Of a DNA stretch of 15,674 nucleotides, positions 12,701-15,674 are shown piece by piece. The notes beneath the pieces are model-generated. The model did no database searches, was not told the origin of the DNA, and saw only the letters and a list, made by a program, of their open reading frames with translations. Every line of letters begins with the position of its first letter. The stretch's first letter is position 1. Made by a program: the position numbers and the translations under genes. This stretch comes from Acidobacteriota bacterium (GTDB taxonomy: Bacteria; Acidobacteriota; UBA6911; RPQK01; DATIPO01): assembly GCA_028277865.1 (NCBI GenBank), contig JANQFM010001093.1, positions 1 to 15,674 of the forward strand, given 5' to 3'.

Positions 12701-15674
12701 GAGGGGAGGAGCTTCCGCGAAACGAACTGGAAAGGAAGCTGGCCACCGTCTGGAAGGACGTGCTGGGGCTGGAGGCCGTCAACATCCACGAAAATTTCTT
12801 CCAGGCCGGTGGAGACTCGATCCTAACCATTCAGCTGGTCGCCCGGGCCGCAGAACAAGGCCTGGCAATGACGCCTGACCAGCTTTTCCAAAACCCCACC
12901 ATCGCAGAATTGGCCGAGTCGATTTCCCAGGCAGCCGATGCTGCGGTCGCGGCCCAGCCTCGGCAAGTCCTCGGGAAAGTGCCTCTGACGCCCATTCAGC
13001 ATTGGTTTCTGGAGCAGGGCCCGCGCCGGCCGCAGCATTTCAACATGTCCCTTTTGCTGCAGTCAGAGCAGCCTCTTTCCCCGTTGCTGCTGGAGGGCGC
13101 GATCCAGCACCTGGTTGGCCATCACGACGCATTGCGTCTTCGCTTCACTTCAGAGGATTCAGGCTGGCGTCAGCAATACGCTCCAAAAGAAGAATCTCGA
13201 ATCGTGAGCTGGATTGCGCTGGCGCACTTGGTCGAGGAGAGTATGTGCACACAGGCATTGACAGCGGCCACCGGCCAATTGCAGGCCAGCCTGGACTTGG
13301 GCCGGGGACCGCTGCTGCGGGTGGCATACTTTGACCTGGGCGTCGGCAGGCCCGGTCGCCTGCTGATCGTCATCCATCATCTGGCCACCGATGCCGTTTC
13401 CTGGCGCATCCTGCTGCAAGATCTGCAGACAGCCTATGGGCAGCTGGCCTCTCAAAAGCCCGTCCGGCTGCCTGCAAAAACCACCGCTTTCCTGTATTGG
13501 GCCGACCAACTCAACGAGTTTGCCCAGTCGGAGGAGCTGGTTTCCGAGAGTTCCTATTGGCTGCAGCAGCTTGGCCGGCCAATTGCCGATCTGCCCCAGG
13601 ACTTCCCCCACGGCACCAATCTGCAAGGCCACGCTCAGACGGTGAGCCGGCGACTGGGCCGGGAGCAGACGCAGGCTTTGCTGCAAAAGGTTCCCCGCGC
13701 CTATCGGACCCGCATCAATGACATCCTCCTCACAGCGCTGGCAGGCGCCCTGAAGCGATGGACGGGGCAGCCCTCCGTACTGGTCGACATCGAGGGCCAC
13801 GGGCGTGAGGAGGGTTTGTTGGAGGGCATCGACCTGTCGCGCAGCGTGGGTTGGTTTACCCTTCTCCATCCCCTGCGCATCGATCTTCAGGCCGACTCCT
13901 CCCCCGGAAAGGCCATCAAGTCGGTCAAGGAGCAGCTGCGTCAGGTTCCCCGCAGGGGCATCGGCTACGGGCTGCTGCGCCATCTGCGCCGGACGGGTGA
14001 GCTGCCCGCAAGCCTCGGCGCACTACCCCAGGCGCAGCTCGGCTTCAACTACCTGGGCCAGTTCGACCAGACAGTGCGGGACTCAGGCGCATTTTCGGTG
14101 GCTCGGGAAACGCCGGGCGCCTCCTGCAGCCCCTGGGACGAGCGAAAGCACCTGATCAACTTCTCGGCCCATGTGCTGGGCGGCTGCCTGGAGGTGGATT
14201 GGACCTACGGCAGCCGTTTGCACCGCCCCGACACAATCGAGAAGCTGGCTGACTGCTTCCTGTCCCAGCTCCGCTCCCTCATCGAACACTGCCTGTCGCC
14301 CCAGGCCGGCGGATACACCCCTTCGGACTTCGCTCTGGCCGGACTGAATCAGCCCCAATTGGACCGCCTGGCCGGCGCGAACGGCGGAATCGAAGACATT
14401 TACCCCCTGACTCCCATGCAGCAGGGGATCCTCTTCCACGCCATCTACAGCCAAGAGTCGCGGGAATACTTCGACCAGCAGAGCTGCACTCTGGTCGGCA
14501 AGCTGGATCCGTCTGCATTCGAGAAGGCTTGGAGGACGATGCTGCGACGCCATTCCATTCTCAGGAGCTCTTTTGTCTGGGAAGGCCTGGACGAGCCCCT
14601 CCAGGTGGTTACTCGGCAGGTCCGACTGCCGCTGGAAAGGCAGGACTGGCGGCAGATGGCGCCCCAAGAGCAGCAACTGCGCCTGAAAGCCTTTCAGCGA
14701 GCCGACCGGCAGCGCGGCTTCGAGCTGGGCCAAGCGCCGCTGCTGCGCCTGAGCCTGATCCGTCTGGCCGACGATGCCCATCGGCTCATCTGGAGCAGCC
14801 ACCACCTGCTCTTGGACGGATGGTCGCGCTCCCTGCTTCTCAAGGAAGTTTTCGGCGCCTACAGCGACTTCAGCCGCCAAGAGTCGCCCCGCCTGGAGCC
14901 TGTTAGGCCCTTCCGCGACTATATCGGCTGGCTGCGGCGACAGGATCTGCAGGCGGCCCGAACCTACTGGCAGCAAAGGCTGCAGGGCTTCACCAAAGCA
15001 ACCCCCCTGAGGATCGAACGCCCCAGCGGTCCTGCCCAGGCCGACGACGATCAGTACACCACCTTGCGCCACGACCTTCCAGCCGACATCACTGAGCGGC
15101 TGGTGGCGCTGGCCCGTCGCCAGCACCTGACGACCGGCACCTTGGTGCAGGGTGCCTGGGGGCTTTTGCTCAGCCTGTACAGCGGAGAGAAGGATGTGGT
15201 CTTCGGCACCACCGTCTCAGGGCGTCCCGCCGACCTGCCGGGGGTGGATTCGATGGTGGGGATCTTCATCAACAGCTTGCCGGTGCGGATGCGCATATCC
15301 CCTCAGGCAAAACTGCTGCCCTGGCTCAAGCAGCTCAGGGACGAGCAGGTCGAAATGCTGCGCTGCGACTACACGCCGCTGGCCCAGATCCAGGGTTGGA
15401 GCGAAGTGCCGGCCGGCGGGCCGCTCTTCGACAGCCTGCTGGTCTTCGAGAACTTTCCCATGGAGGAACTGGCGGAGGAAGGAGGCCGGCAGCTGCAGAT
15501 CCGCGACGTCCTGCTGGCCGATCGGACCAACTACCCGCTCACCGTGGCCGTGGTGCCGGGACGGGAACTGGTGCTCGAAGCCCTCTATGACGGCGGTCGT
15601 TTCGAAAGGGCGTCCCTGGAACGCTTCCTGAAGCGATTCGGCATGCTGCTGCAAAGCATGGTCGAACAACCGCA
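1..15674 (+). CDS. Giant multimodular nonribosomal peptide synthetase with a ligase-ketoreductase module (internal fragment, both ends missing)
   Basis: Frame 1 reads through the entire window, 5,224 codons without a stop. No start codon context or stop is present, so this is an internal piece of a larger protein. In order it encodes: C-terminal A domain, PCP, E; C, A, PCP, E; C, core-deleted A, AMP ligase, KR, A-subdomain-like piece, PCP, E; and a final C domain. Three carrier-protein GGDS sites, three E domains (each with an EGHGR and an FNYLG motif) and three C domains with HHxxxDG motifs are directly visible. The enzyme would act in the cytoplasm as an assembly line, activating building blocks with ATP and carrying them on phosphopantetheine arms. 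Three successive E domains imply a product rich in D-configured residues, and the KR module suggests a hydroxy acid and an ester bond. Product and gene name are not recognised. The NRPS identity is certain; the product chemistry is inferred. Confidence 0.97.
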   Translation, partial: MVKITPSHLRLLADPRNQPQEGLLVVGGEALKGEDLALLGEKLQATRVINEYGPTEAVVGCCVYETSLGEAGSGAVPVGRPIPHNRLYLLDPDQQPVATGVAGEICIGGEALARGYSSQPAQTAAAFLPDPYSGTAGARMYRSGDRARQGPDGITEFLGRLDEQLKIRGYRIEPAEVESALGSHPRLRDVLVVQRRSAAGEPRLAAYFTQFGQGEQDLHVELRQHLASLLPDYMIPAAFVPLDAFPLTPNGKVDRRALPAPGGERPHLTKPYQPPRTPVQSQLCEIWEQVLGLDRVGVEDDFFELGGDSILSIQIVARAHQAGLRLTARQAFENPSVAQQAAVAQTVGRAQAEQGLVEGDLPLTPVQHWFFEQQNPQPHHWNQSIVLRADPDIRWDWLEKAVRQLPHQHDALRLRFEQLDSGWRQWNAAAEDCNPFLRVDLSRLQEGLWNRTVEEAAGCLQAGFNLQSGPLFRAAGFERGPGREGLLLLSAHHLAVDGVSWRILAEDLQTACRQLARGEALRLPAKTTSFQHWANRLTEHAQLDETKAESDHWLSLPQSPGRLPMDFPQGDNREGLTSSLNLSLSREETQWLLRDSPKAYRSRADELLLAALARAVSAWTGSDQVLIDLEGHGRQELFEDVDLSRTVGWFTSIHPVCLSVQAGQGEGETIKTVKEQLRQIPRSGIGYGLLRYLGSDTGLRHRLADLPQAEISFNYLGQLDQGTRLSAFRLADHPVGATRSPQAKRRYVLEVNAAVKQGCLETEWTYSRSMQNPSSIRKLSKSWREELSRLLDHCRSPQAGGYTPSDFSLAGLDQAQLDRLFPAGRNVEDVYPLAPLQEGMLFHSIYDPSGGEHLVQLCCVLEGALDAEGLKRAWETVAARHPILRSAFLWEGLDKPVQAVQESIRLNWTQQDWIALSPRHRQESLQAILQADRKKGFELSNAPLMRFFLIRLSPSTFQFVWSCHHLLLDGWSSALLMKEVFTLYQAGLQGREAELPSSRPYRDHVAWLQRQSLSEAQSFWRSHLQGFAAATPLTVDEARDRQDSQSGRRYGSRKRQLGLDETARLRQLARRHGLTLNTLLQGAWALLLRRYSGQKDVLFGVTLSGRPAELPGVEAMVGLFINTLPLRVAVDDRSVLLNWLKSLQQRQMEIRNFEYSPLAEVQKWSAVPSGRQLFESILIFENYPVEQSLQETVDSLKIRQVRSLEQTNFPLAVSIIPDPQITLEAACDSSRFPSVVIDRLLGHLQRLLQGMTAGLEQRLEDLSLTSPAETHQLVQEWNFSGAAQGGFRPFHVRFEEQARLRPDALAVTFEEEQLSYGKLNLRANRLAHCLIGLGVGAEQPVALYLGRSAALPEAMLGVLKSGGAYLPMDTEYPAERLAWMLQDAQPSVILTQRRLLGELPACESAGLLCLDADWPALARCSPADPGRAVDPAQSAYLIYTSGSTGRPKGVAVPHQGLSDLCRANQDAFAVQPGRRILQFVSWSFDASVHDLVCALSDGGALCMVHQQARLPGPELVRFLDEYQVTDMAGPFSVMAAIPSSPLKALQCIIVGGEPCTAELVQRWSRGRHFYNIYGPTEASVTVSLSRCRADGSKPTIGRPVPAKQVYVVNAAVQAVPIGVPGELCVGGIGLARGYVNRPSLTAAQFIPDPFGGESGGRLYRTGDMARLQDGGQVDFMGRIDQQVKIRGYRVELGEVEAALSRFAGVREAVALVREDTPGKRLLVGYLDQEEESIPLTELREFLRRKLPSHMVPSAFVAMDGFPLTPNGKVDRQALPAPQGTRLDERSYAAPRTASEEELARIWGVVLGLEQVGIHDNFFELGGDSILTIRVVSLAGQAGLKISAREVFEYPTIADLAAQAATAVARSGSEQGLLEGEVPLLPVQHWFFEQQQPQPHHWNQSVMLQVRQDLRVDWIRQALARLVAHHDALRLRFERTESGWKQAYAGMQEPFPFHHLDLSPLSRVRSDKAWQAAAAQLQASLDLADGPILRAAWIDQGAGCPVELLLVVHHLAVDGVSWRILLEDLQSILDGLSRGQAPALPPKTASLRNWVGRLQAFARSDELEKEAAFWEGRLSPEAAVLPVDSPGGANLEWSAESVSLSLNEEETRCLLQDVPRPYRTRIGEVLMAALGKTLAGWLGSHTILVDLEGHGREELFEEMDLTRTVGWFTSIYPALIEIDPAWSEGETLMSVKEQMRAIPRRGIGYGLLRYLGSTELRRRMQALAPAGISFNYLGQFDTLFPQDSPLRPASRSGGPAHSPNTRRPYLLNVSGSISQGRLEMDWNFSRQVHRRETVEGLAREFMSRLRALISHCLSPQAGGYTPSDFTLVPFDQRQLDALLANLGESARQLEDIYPLSPMQQGLLFHALQESDSGTYFEQICCTLHGDLNLDAFKKTWQLMVQRHSVLRTAFDWAAFSEPLQVVFKEASLTLQEHDWRDLDSQEQQQRFEELLRADRERGFELQAPPLLRLSLARLTDSSYRLACGFHHILMDGWSSPLLFREVFEAYDAICQGEQPQLKPAKPFRDYIAWLRKQDLVQAEAYWRRTLKGFLQGTPLTIEPPAAGDSEQTVDVYRVEKALMPSDGTSLAEEFVRRHQMTLSLLVQAAWGLLLSRYSQYRDVVFGVTVSGRSGDLAGIESMLGLFINTLPLRLQLEDDRQVLAWLRGLRVQQAEMQQFDHAPLADVQRWSELPQGAPLFESILVYENFPVDEAVARGSRHIEVSGIHSVERTNYPLTLAVVPGKQLSLIFYYDSSRFDPVAVRRAAGHLINLLRNMVASPLVRLGDLPLLAEEEKRHILQSCNDSRVALPEAAFLRVPFQQARTQQGGQFVFGDERAATAAEEGPNGQGSTRVYILDRRMRLMPVGVAGQIYLAGPRLACGLREGRSDTASCFVPDPFSGQSGQRLFKTGLLGRLSSGAKLELTGAVGRWAWAGEQRIHLGRLESALLSNRALIDCALRLREVEGSFHLAAYLVALEAVTQDQVESQLRAVGVDLTCTPIPISALPLTAGGEVDEAALARMPALDDQLARSWEEALRSMPDVDQAAVLLRQSSMRRQPWHLSEVLPGWQSLQPSGAREELPSAGTAAEEAGGDAVNRPSVCHGEAVRRPQDAPATLPEALRRTAAQSGQGVVYIRPQGPPRTQPYSELLQEAYSIAHGLRLQGLKRQDKLLFQLDSVEDYIPVLWGCMLAGIIPVPLSVAPSYETVNTAVKKLHNAWEMLGKPLVAAGAGLADKIRESARRAGLTGFEVAAAPDLRKPSPAQSEEGASNGEDGQVAPDDVAMLLLTSGSTGRPKGVPQTHRALLTQVFAAIQMHGFTSQDVSLNWMPLDHVGGVVMFHLRDVYLGCRQVHAATDLVLQQPLRWIDWIDHFRATSTWAPNFAFGLINERAREVEGRDWDLSCARLVINGAEAIVARTARRFLTLLKRHGLPQTAMVPAWGMSETSSAATYSQQFTLERVRDDDRFVEVGAPIPGFSFRIVDPSGQVVEEGREGSLQVRGPVVMAGYYQAPQANLESFTEDGWLKTGDLGVVRRGQLAITGREKDVIIINGVNYYSHEIEAVVEEVEGVELSYTAAFAVRRQDSDTDRLAVLFHTPETDWDARLGLIKTIREQVSRQCGLQADYVIPVAEQDVPKTAIGKIQRPQLRERFERGGFDAALQQIDILSRNANTLPDWFFRKTWRPKRVLAAASVGRRGVWLVLADRSGLGDALCRRLEDRGCAWASVQWGTGFERLDSHRYRIDGTRPHHYRRLLQDVTREIGAVDRILHLWSYDEALRQDSSDEQLEQLLEQGAYSLLWLTQALSDQGDGGFGVRLLAVSSHSQAVHAGDETCPAKGTLLGLLKTASLELPWIQCRHLDLPPQELEANVGRIFEEARAAAQDSEVAYRRGQRLVATLRRVDLRRQPQQALPFRRAGMVLLSGGLGGIGRIIAAYLLKEWDARLLLVGRTPLPERESWPSLAEGRDRVADRLQACLDLEQLGGQFSYQAVDICDPAALRHAVERAEAEWQTSLTGVIHLAAVLDERLLAQETRQSAARVFNPKVQGSLALAQLLDDRPGSFFIASSSVTGFFGGVTVGAYAGASSFLESFSHKLGQKPGVQSFSLSWSLWDEVGLTRGYEKKDLSHSRGFEILKAQQGLNSLLAALQRSQHQLLIGLDGANPYVQRHLDSEARPRQELAAFFTSRNGQASLQQLQEMSIEDRFRTPSRCSFRQLGEMPLTQSGKIDRSQLSGALLGREADAGGEELPRNELERKLATVWKDVLGLEAVNIHENFFQAGGDSILTIQLVARAAEQGLAMTPDQLFQNPTIAELAESISQAADAAVAAQPRQVLGKVPLTPIQHWFLEQGPRRPQHFNMSLLLQSEQPLSPLLLEGAIQHLVGHHDALRLRFTSEDSGWRQQYAPKEESRIVSWIALAHLVEESMCTQALTAATGQLQASLDLGRGPLLRVAYFDLGVGRPGRLLIVIHHLATDAVSWRILLQDLQTAYGQLASQKPVRLPAKTTAFLYWADQLNEFAQSEELVSESSYWLQQLGRPIADLPQDFPHGTNLQGHAQTVSRRLGREQTQALLQKVPRAYRTRINDILLTALAGALKRWTGQPSVLVDIEGHGREEGLLEGIDLSRSVGWFTLLHPLRIDLQADSSPGKAIKSVKEQLRQVPRRGIGYGLLRHLRRTGELPASLGALPQAQLGFNYLGQFDQTVRDSGAFSVARETPGASCSPWDERKHLINFSAHVLGGCLEVDWTYGSRLHRPDTIEKLADCFLSQLRSLIEHCLSPQAGGYTPSDFALAGLNQPQLDRLAGANGGIEDIYPLTPMQQGILFHAIYSQESREYFDQQSCTLVGKLDPSAFEKAWRTMLRRHSILRSSFVWEGLDEPLQVVTRQVRLPLERQDWRQMAPQEQQLRLKAFQRADRQRGFELGQAPLLRLSLIRLADDAHRLIWSSHHLLLDGWSRSLLLKEVFGAYSDFSRQESPRLEPVRPFRDYIGWLRRQDLQAARTYWQQRLQGFTKATPLRIERPSGPAQADDDQYTTLRHDLPADITERLVALARRQHLTTGTLVQGAWGLLLSLYSGEKDVVFGTTVSGRPADLPGVDSMVGIFINSLPVRMRISPQAKLLPWLKQLRDEQVEMLRCDYTPLAQIQGWSEVPAGGPLFDSLLVFENFPMEELAEEGGRQLQIRDVLLADRTNYPLTVAVVPGRELVLEALYDGGRFERASLERFLKRFGMLLQSMVEQP
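820..1035 (+). other. Module 1 peptidyl carrier protein (PCP/T domain)
   Basis: This is a typical carrier domain between A and E. The motif DDFFELGGDS ends at 927, and the serine at 925-927 (residue 309) is the expected phosphopantetheine attachment site. Downstream hydrophobic helix residues (ILSIQIV) and the ENPSVAQQA end fit the family. The carrier holds the module 1 aminoacyl or peptidyl thioester for the following E domain. Confidence 0.95.
1084..2424 (+). other. Module 1 epimerization domain (E1)
   Basis: The E-domain signature motifs appear in order: PLTPVQHWFFEQ (from 1084), HHWNQS (1135-1152), HHLAVDGVSWR (from 1474), EGHGR (1888-1902), SRTVGWFTS (1930-1956), GIGYGLLRYL (2050-2079) and FNYLG (2137-2151), ending with YTPSDF (2404-2421). 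The second histidine of HHxxxDG and the glutamate of EGHGR, which act in proton transfer in characterised E domains, are both present. E domains interconvert L and D at the alpha carbon of the carrier-bound residue. This one should deliver a D-residue (perhaps D-Asn) to C2. The next C domain is of the D-donor type, which agrees. Confidence 0.95.
1099..1152 (+). repeat. Near-identical DNA block shared by E1 and E2 (first copy; second copy 5647-5700)
   Basis: The 54 bases here and at 5647-5700 agree at 47 positions by eye and encode the same 18 residues (QHWFFEQ...HHWNQS) with one change, Asn to Gln. A more diverged copy lies in E3 from 12997. This is paralogous duplication of E domains within the gene. 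Confidence 0.85.
2482..3795 (+). other. Module 2 condensation domain (C2, D-donor type)
   Basis: It starts with VEDVYPLAPLQEGMLFHS, the N-terminal motif usual in C domains that accept a D-configured donor (DCL class). The active-site motif HHLLLDGWS begins at 2890, and the late motifs SGRPAELPGVEAMVGLFINTLPLR (spanning roughly 3310-3390 in pieces) and LFESILIFENYP (3523-3558) are present. It joins the module 1 D-residue to the module 2 amino acid. It directly follows an E domain, in line with the DCL assignment. The histidines and the aspartate of the motif are intact, so it is predicted to be active. Confidence 0.94.
3810..5340 (+). other. Module 2 adenylation domain (complete, unassigned specificity)
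   Basis: All ten A-domain core motifs are recognisable: LSYGKLN (A1, 3940-3960), LKSGGAYLPMD (A2, 4075-4107), YTSGSTGRPKGV (A3, 4315-4350), FDASVHD (A4, 4450-4470), NIYGPTE (A5, 4711-4731), GELCVGG (A6, 4861-4881), YRTGD (A7, 4975-4989), GRIDQQVKIRGYRVE (A8, 5029-5073) and LTPNGKVDR (A10, 5287-5313) with the catalytic lysine at 5302-5304. Hand alignment to GrsA gives the code D235 A236 H239 A278 I299 G301 I322 V330 T331. The aspartate at 235 says it binds an alpha-amino group, hence an amino acid. I do not recognise the full code, so the substrate is left open; the pocket looks mostly hydrophobic. Confidence 0.95.
5365..5595 (+). other. Module 2 peptidyl carrier protein (PCP/T domain)
   Basis: The carrier motif DNFFELGGDSILTIRVV has its serine at 5470-5472 (residue 1824), the phosphopantetheine site. 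Spacing from the A10 lysine (about 55 residues) and to the start of E2 (about 55 residues) is normal. It carries the module 2 residue. Confidence 0.95.
5632..6972 (+). other. Module 2 epimerization domain (E2)
   Basis: All E-domain motifs are present: PLLPVQHWFFEQ (from 5632), HHWNQS (5683-5700), HHLAVDGVSWR (from 6022), EGHGR (6439-6453), TRTVGWFTS (6481-6507), GIGYGLLRYL (6601-6630), FNYLG (6685-6699) and YTPSDF (6955-6972). The catalytic His and Glu are kept. It is closely similar to E1 in protein and DNA sequence, so the two are likely recent duplicates. It should present a D-residue to C3. Confidence 0.95.
5647..5700 (+). repeat. Near-identical DNA block shared by E1 and E2 (second copy)
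   Basis: This matches 1099-1152 as described there; the differences are almost all at third codon positions. A second shared block is at the E-domain ends, encoding PQAGGYTPSDF near 2389, 6943 and 14299. Confidence 0.85.
7045..8365 (+). other. Module 3 condensation domain (C3, D-donor type, possible ester-forming)
   Basis: It starts with EDIYPLSPMQQGLLFHA, the D-donor C-domain signature, and has an intact HHILMDGWS motif from 7453. Later motifs include SGRSGDLAGIESMLGLFINTL in pieces around 7872-7935 and LFESILVYENFP (8083-8118). It follows E2, so the donor is a D-peptidyl chain. The acceptor is whatever PCP3 carries. If the KR of this module makes a hydroxy acid, C3 would form an ester, as C domains do in the cereulide and valinomycin synthetases. 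Its sequence alone cannot tell ester from amide formation. Confidence 0.93.
8395..9050 (+). other. Core-deleted, degenerate adenylation domain (pseudo-A)
   Basis: Right after C3 the sequence begins like an A domain (VPFQQARTQ...FVFGDER, about 8440-8500) but skips from the A1 region to the A6 region. The ATP loop (A3), FDxS (A4) and YGPTE (A5) are absent, a loss of roughly 300 residues. What follows is A-like but decayed: RVYILDRRMR...PVGVAGQIYLAG (about 8548-8613) matches the approach to A6, PDPFSG precedes FKTGL (8707-8721) where YRTGD is expected, GR and RIHLGRLE (8770-8820) stand for A8, and LTAGGEVDEAAL (9007-9042) stands for A10 with Glu (9022-9024) in place of the catalytic Lys. It cannot activate a substrate. 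It may be a structural scaffold or the relic of the module's original A domain, replaced by the downstream ligase. Confidence 0.82.
9052..9330 (+). other. Inter-domain linker with a short Asub-like segment
   Basis: About 93 codons lie between the decayed A domain and the ligase. The first part (9085-9138, reading EEALRSMPDVDQAAVLLR) resembles the helix and strand that follow the A8 motif in ordinary A domains. The rest, from about 9190 to 9330, is rich in Ala, Gly, Glu, Pro and Arg and shows no domain I can name. The frame stays open, so it is translated as part of the synthetase. Confidence 0.6.
9331..10955 (+). other. Adenylate-forming carboxylic-acid ligase domain (acyl-CoA synthetase/FAAL-like) of module 3
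   Basis: This is a complete second AMP-forming domain in the same module. The ATP loop LLTSGSTGRPKGVPQTH starts at 9838, WMPLDHVGG is at 9961-9987, WGMSETS (10300-10320) replaces YGPTE, LKTGD (10552-10566) is present, GREKDVIIINGVNYYSHEIE begins at 10603, and AIGKIQR carries the catalytic lysine at 10900-10902 (residue 3634). In place of the amino-acid FDxS motif it has a PLxH motif like acyl-CoA synthetases and fatty acyl-AMP ligases. The aspartate that holds an alpha-amino group is therefore not where A domains have it. It should adenylate a carboxylic acid without an alpha-amine and pass it to PCP3. With a KR next to it, an alpha-keto acid is the simplest guess; another acyl substrate is possible. 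Confidence 0.9.
10985..12480 (+). other. Ketoreductase domain (KR, polyketide type) of module 3
   Basis: A full-length two-part KR follows the ligase. The N-terminal structural half starts near LPDWFFRKTW (10996). The catalytic half has the NADPH-binding GGLGGIG (11743-11763), NPKVQG with the catalytic lysine (12103-12105), and a Ser (12175-12177) and Tyr (12214-12216) separated by the standard 13 residues. The downstream YAxAN is YAGAS, so the conserved Asn is Ser. The motif LDE near 12046-12054 resembles the LDD of B-type KRs, and no tryptophan is seen at the A-type position, which would point to a D-hydroxyl, though these rules come from polyketide KRs. Its likely job is to reduce the keto group of the acyl unit on PCP3, as KRs do in cereulide and valinomycin synthetases. 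Confidence 0.92.
12487..12700 (+). other. A-subdomain-like segment after the KR (pseudo-Asub)
   Basis: Between KR and PCP lies a stretch resembling the end of an A domain: FRTPSRCSF followed by LTQSGKIDRSQL (12631-12666), an A10-like motif with its lysine at 12646-12648. The ligase already has its own A10 lysine at 10900, so this is an extra piece. A pseudo-Asub flanking the KR is known from keto-acid-using depsipeptide synthetases (the StsA structure), where it is structural. That precedent supports a keto-acid module here. Confidence 0.75.
12715..12940 (+). other. Module 3 carrier protein (PCP/T domain)
   Basis: The carrier motif ENFFQAGGDSILTIQLV has its phosphopantetheine serine at 12817-12819 (residue 4273). 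The sequence around it, VWKDVLGLEAVNIHENFF, is normal for the family; QAGGDS differs slightly from the ELGGDS of the other two. It should hold the acyl or hydroxyacyl unit made by the ligase and KR. Confidence 0.95.
12982..14331 (+). other. Module 3 epimerization domain (E3) with altered HHxxxDG motif
   Basis: The E-domain order is kept: PLTPIQHWFLEQ (from 12982), HFNMS (in place of HWNQS), HHLATDAVSWR (from 13375), EGHGR (13792-13806), SRSVGWFT (13834-13857), GIGYGLLRHL (13957-13986), FNYLG (14044-14058) and YTPSDF (14314-14331). The catalytic His, Glu and Asn positions remain, but the Gly after the Asp in HHxxxDG is Ala. E1 and E2 of the same protein keep the Gly. The domain follows a KR module, where stereochemistry would normally be set by the KR. 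It may be weak, inactive, structural, or kept as a gate for the D-type C4. Confidence 0.93.
14389..15674 (+). other. Module 4 condensation domain (C4, D-donor type, reaches the window end)
   Basis: It begins with IEDIYPLTPMQQGILFHA and has an intact HHLLLDGWS from 14800, plus SGRPADLPGVDSMVGIFINSL in pieces near 15217-15280 and LFDSLLVFENFP (15424-15459). It is the D-donor class like C2 and C3. It would move the chain ending in the module 3 unit onto module 4, whose A domain lies beyond the window. The window stops near the usual C-domain end, so at most a few residues are missing. Confidence 0.94.

Noticed and set aside
1..15674. Promoters, terminators, riboswitches, tRNA genes, transposons or CRISPR arrays
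   Set aside because: Nothing convincing was seen. The window is coding from end to end, and the only repeats are paralogous domain sequences.

Overview
The whole window is the inside of one giant gene on the + strand: a multimodular nonribosomal peptide synthetase (NRPS) of hybrid type. Reading frame 1 (codons starting at base 1, 4, 7 and so on) is open from the first base to the last. That is 5,224 complete codons with no stop, no start region and no intergenic gap, so both ends of the gene lie outside. The DNA is GC-rich, with strong preference for G or C at third codon positions. This fits a high-GC bacterium, but nothing in the window fixes the taxon.

Layout: [A C-terminal part]-PCP-E | C-A-PCP-E | C-deleted A-(linker)-AMP ligase-KR-pseudo-Asub-PCP-E | C (cut). 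Module 1 (1-2424) enters in the middle of its adenylation (A) domain; the visible specificity residues resemble asparagine-activating domains. Module 2 (2482-6972) is a textbook C-A-PCP-E module with an intact but unfamiliar specificity code. Module 3 (7045-14331) is the unusual part. Its C domain is followed by an A domain that has lost its catalytic core, then by a complete adenylate-forming ligase that does not look like an amino-acid A domain, a full-length polyketide-type ketoreductase (KR), an A-subdomain-like piece, a carrier protein and an epimerization (E) domain. Module 4 begins at 14389 and is cut within or just after its C domain.

How the parts work together (inference from known NRPS logic): each carrier protein holds one building block, each E domain converts it to the D form, and the next C domain, of the type that accepts D donors, joins it to the following unit. 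Module 3 probably activates a carboxylic acid rather than an amino acid, plausibly an alpha-keto acid that the KR reduces to a hydroxy acid. C3 would then form an ester, giving a depsipeptide. The E domain after a KR module is unexpected, and its core motif is altered (HHxxxDA instead of HHxxxDG).

No RNA genes, mobile elements, CRISPR arrays, promoters or terminators were seen. The long antisense open frames are mirror images of the coding frame.
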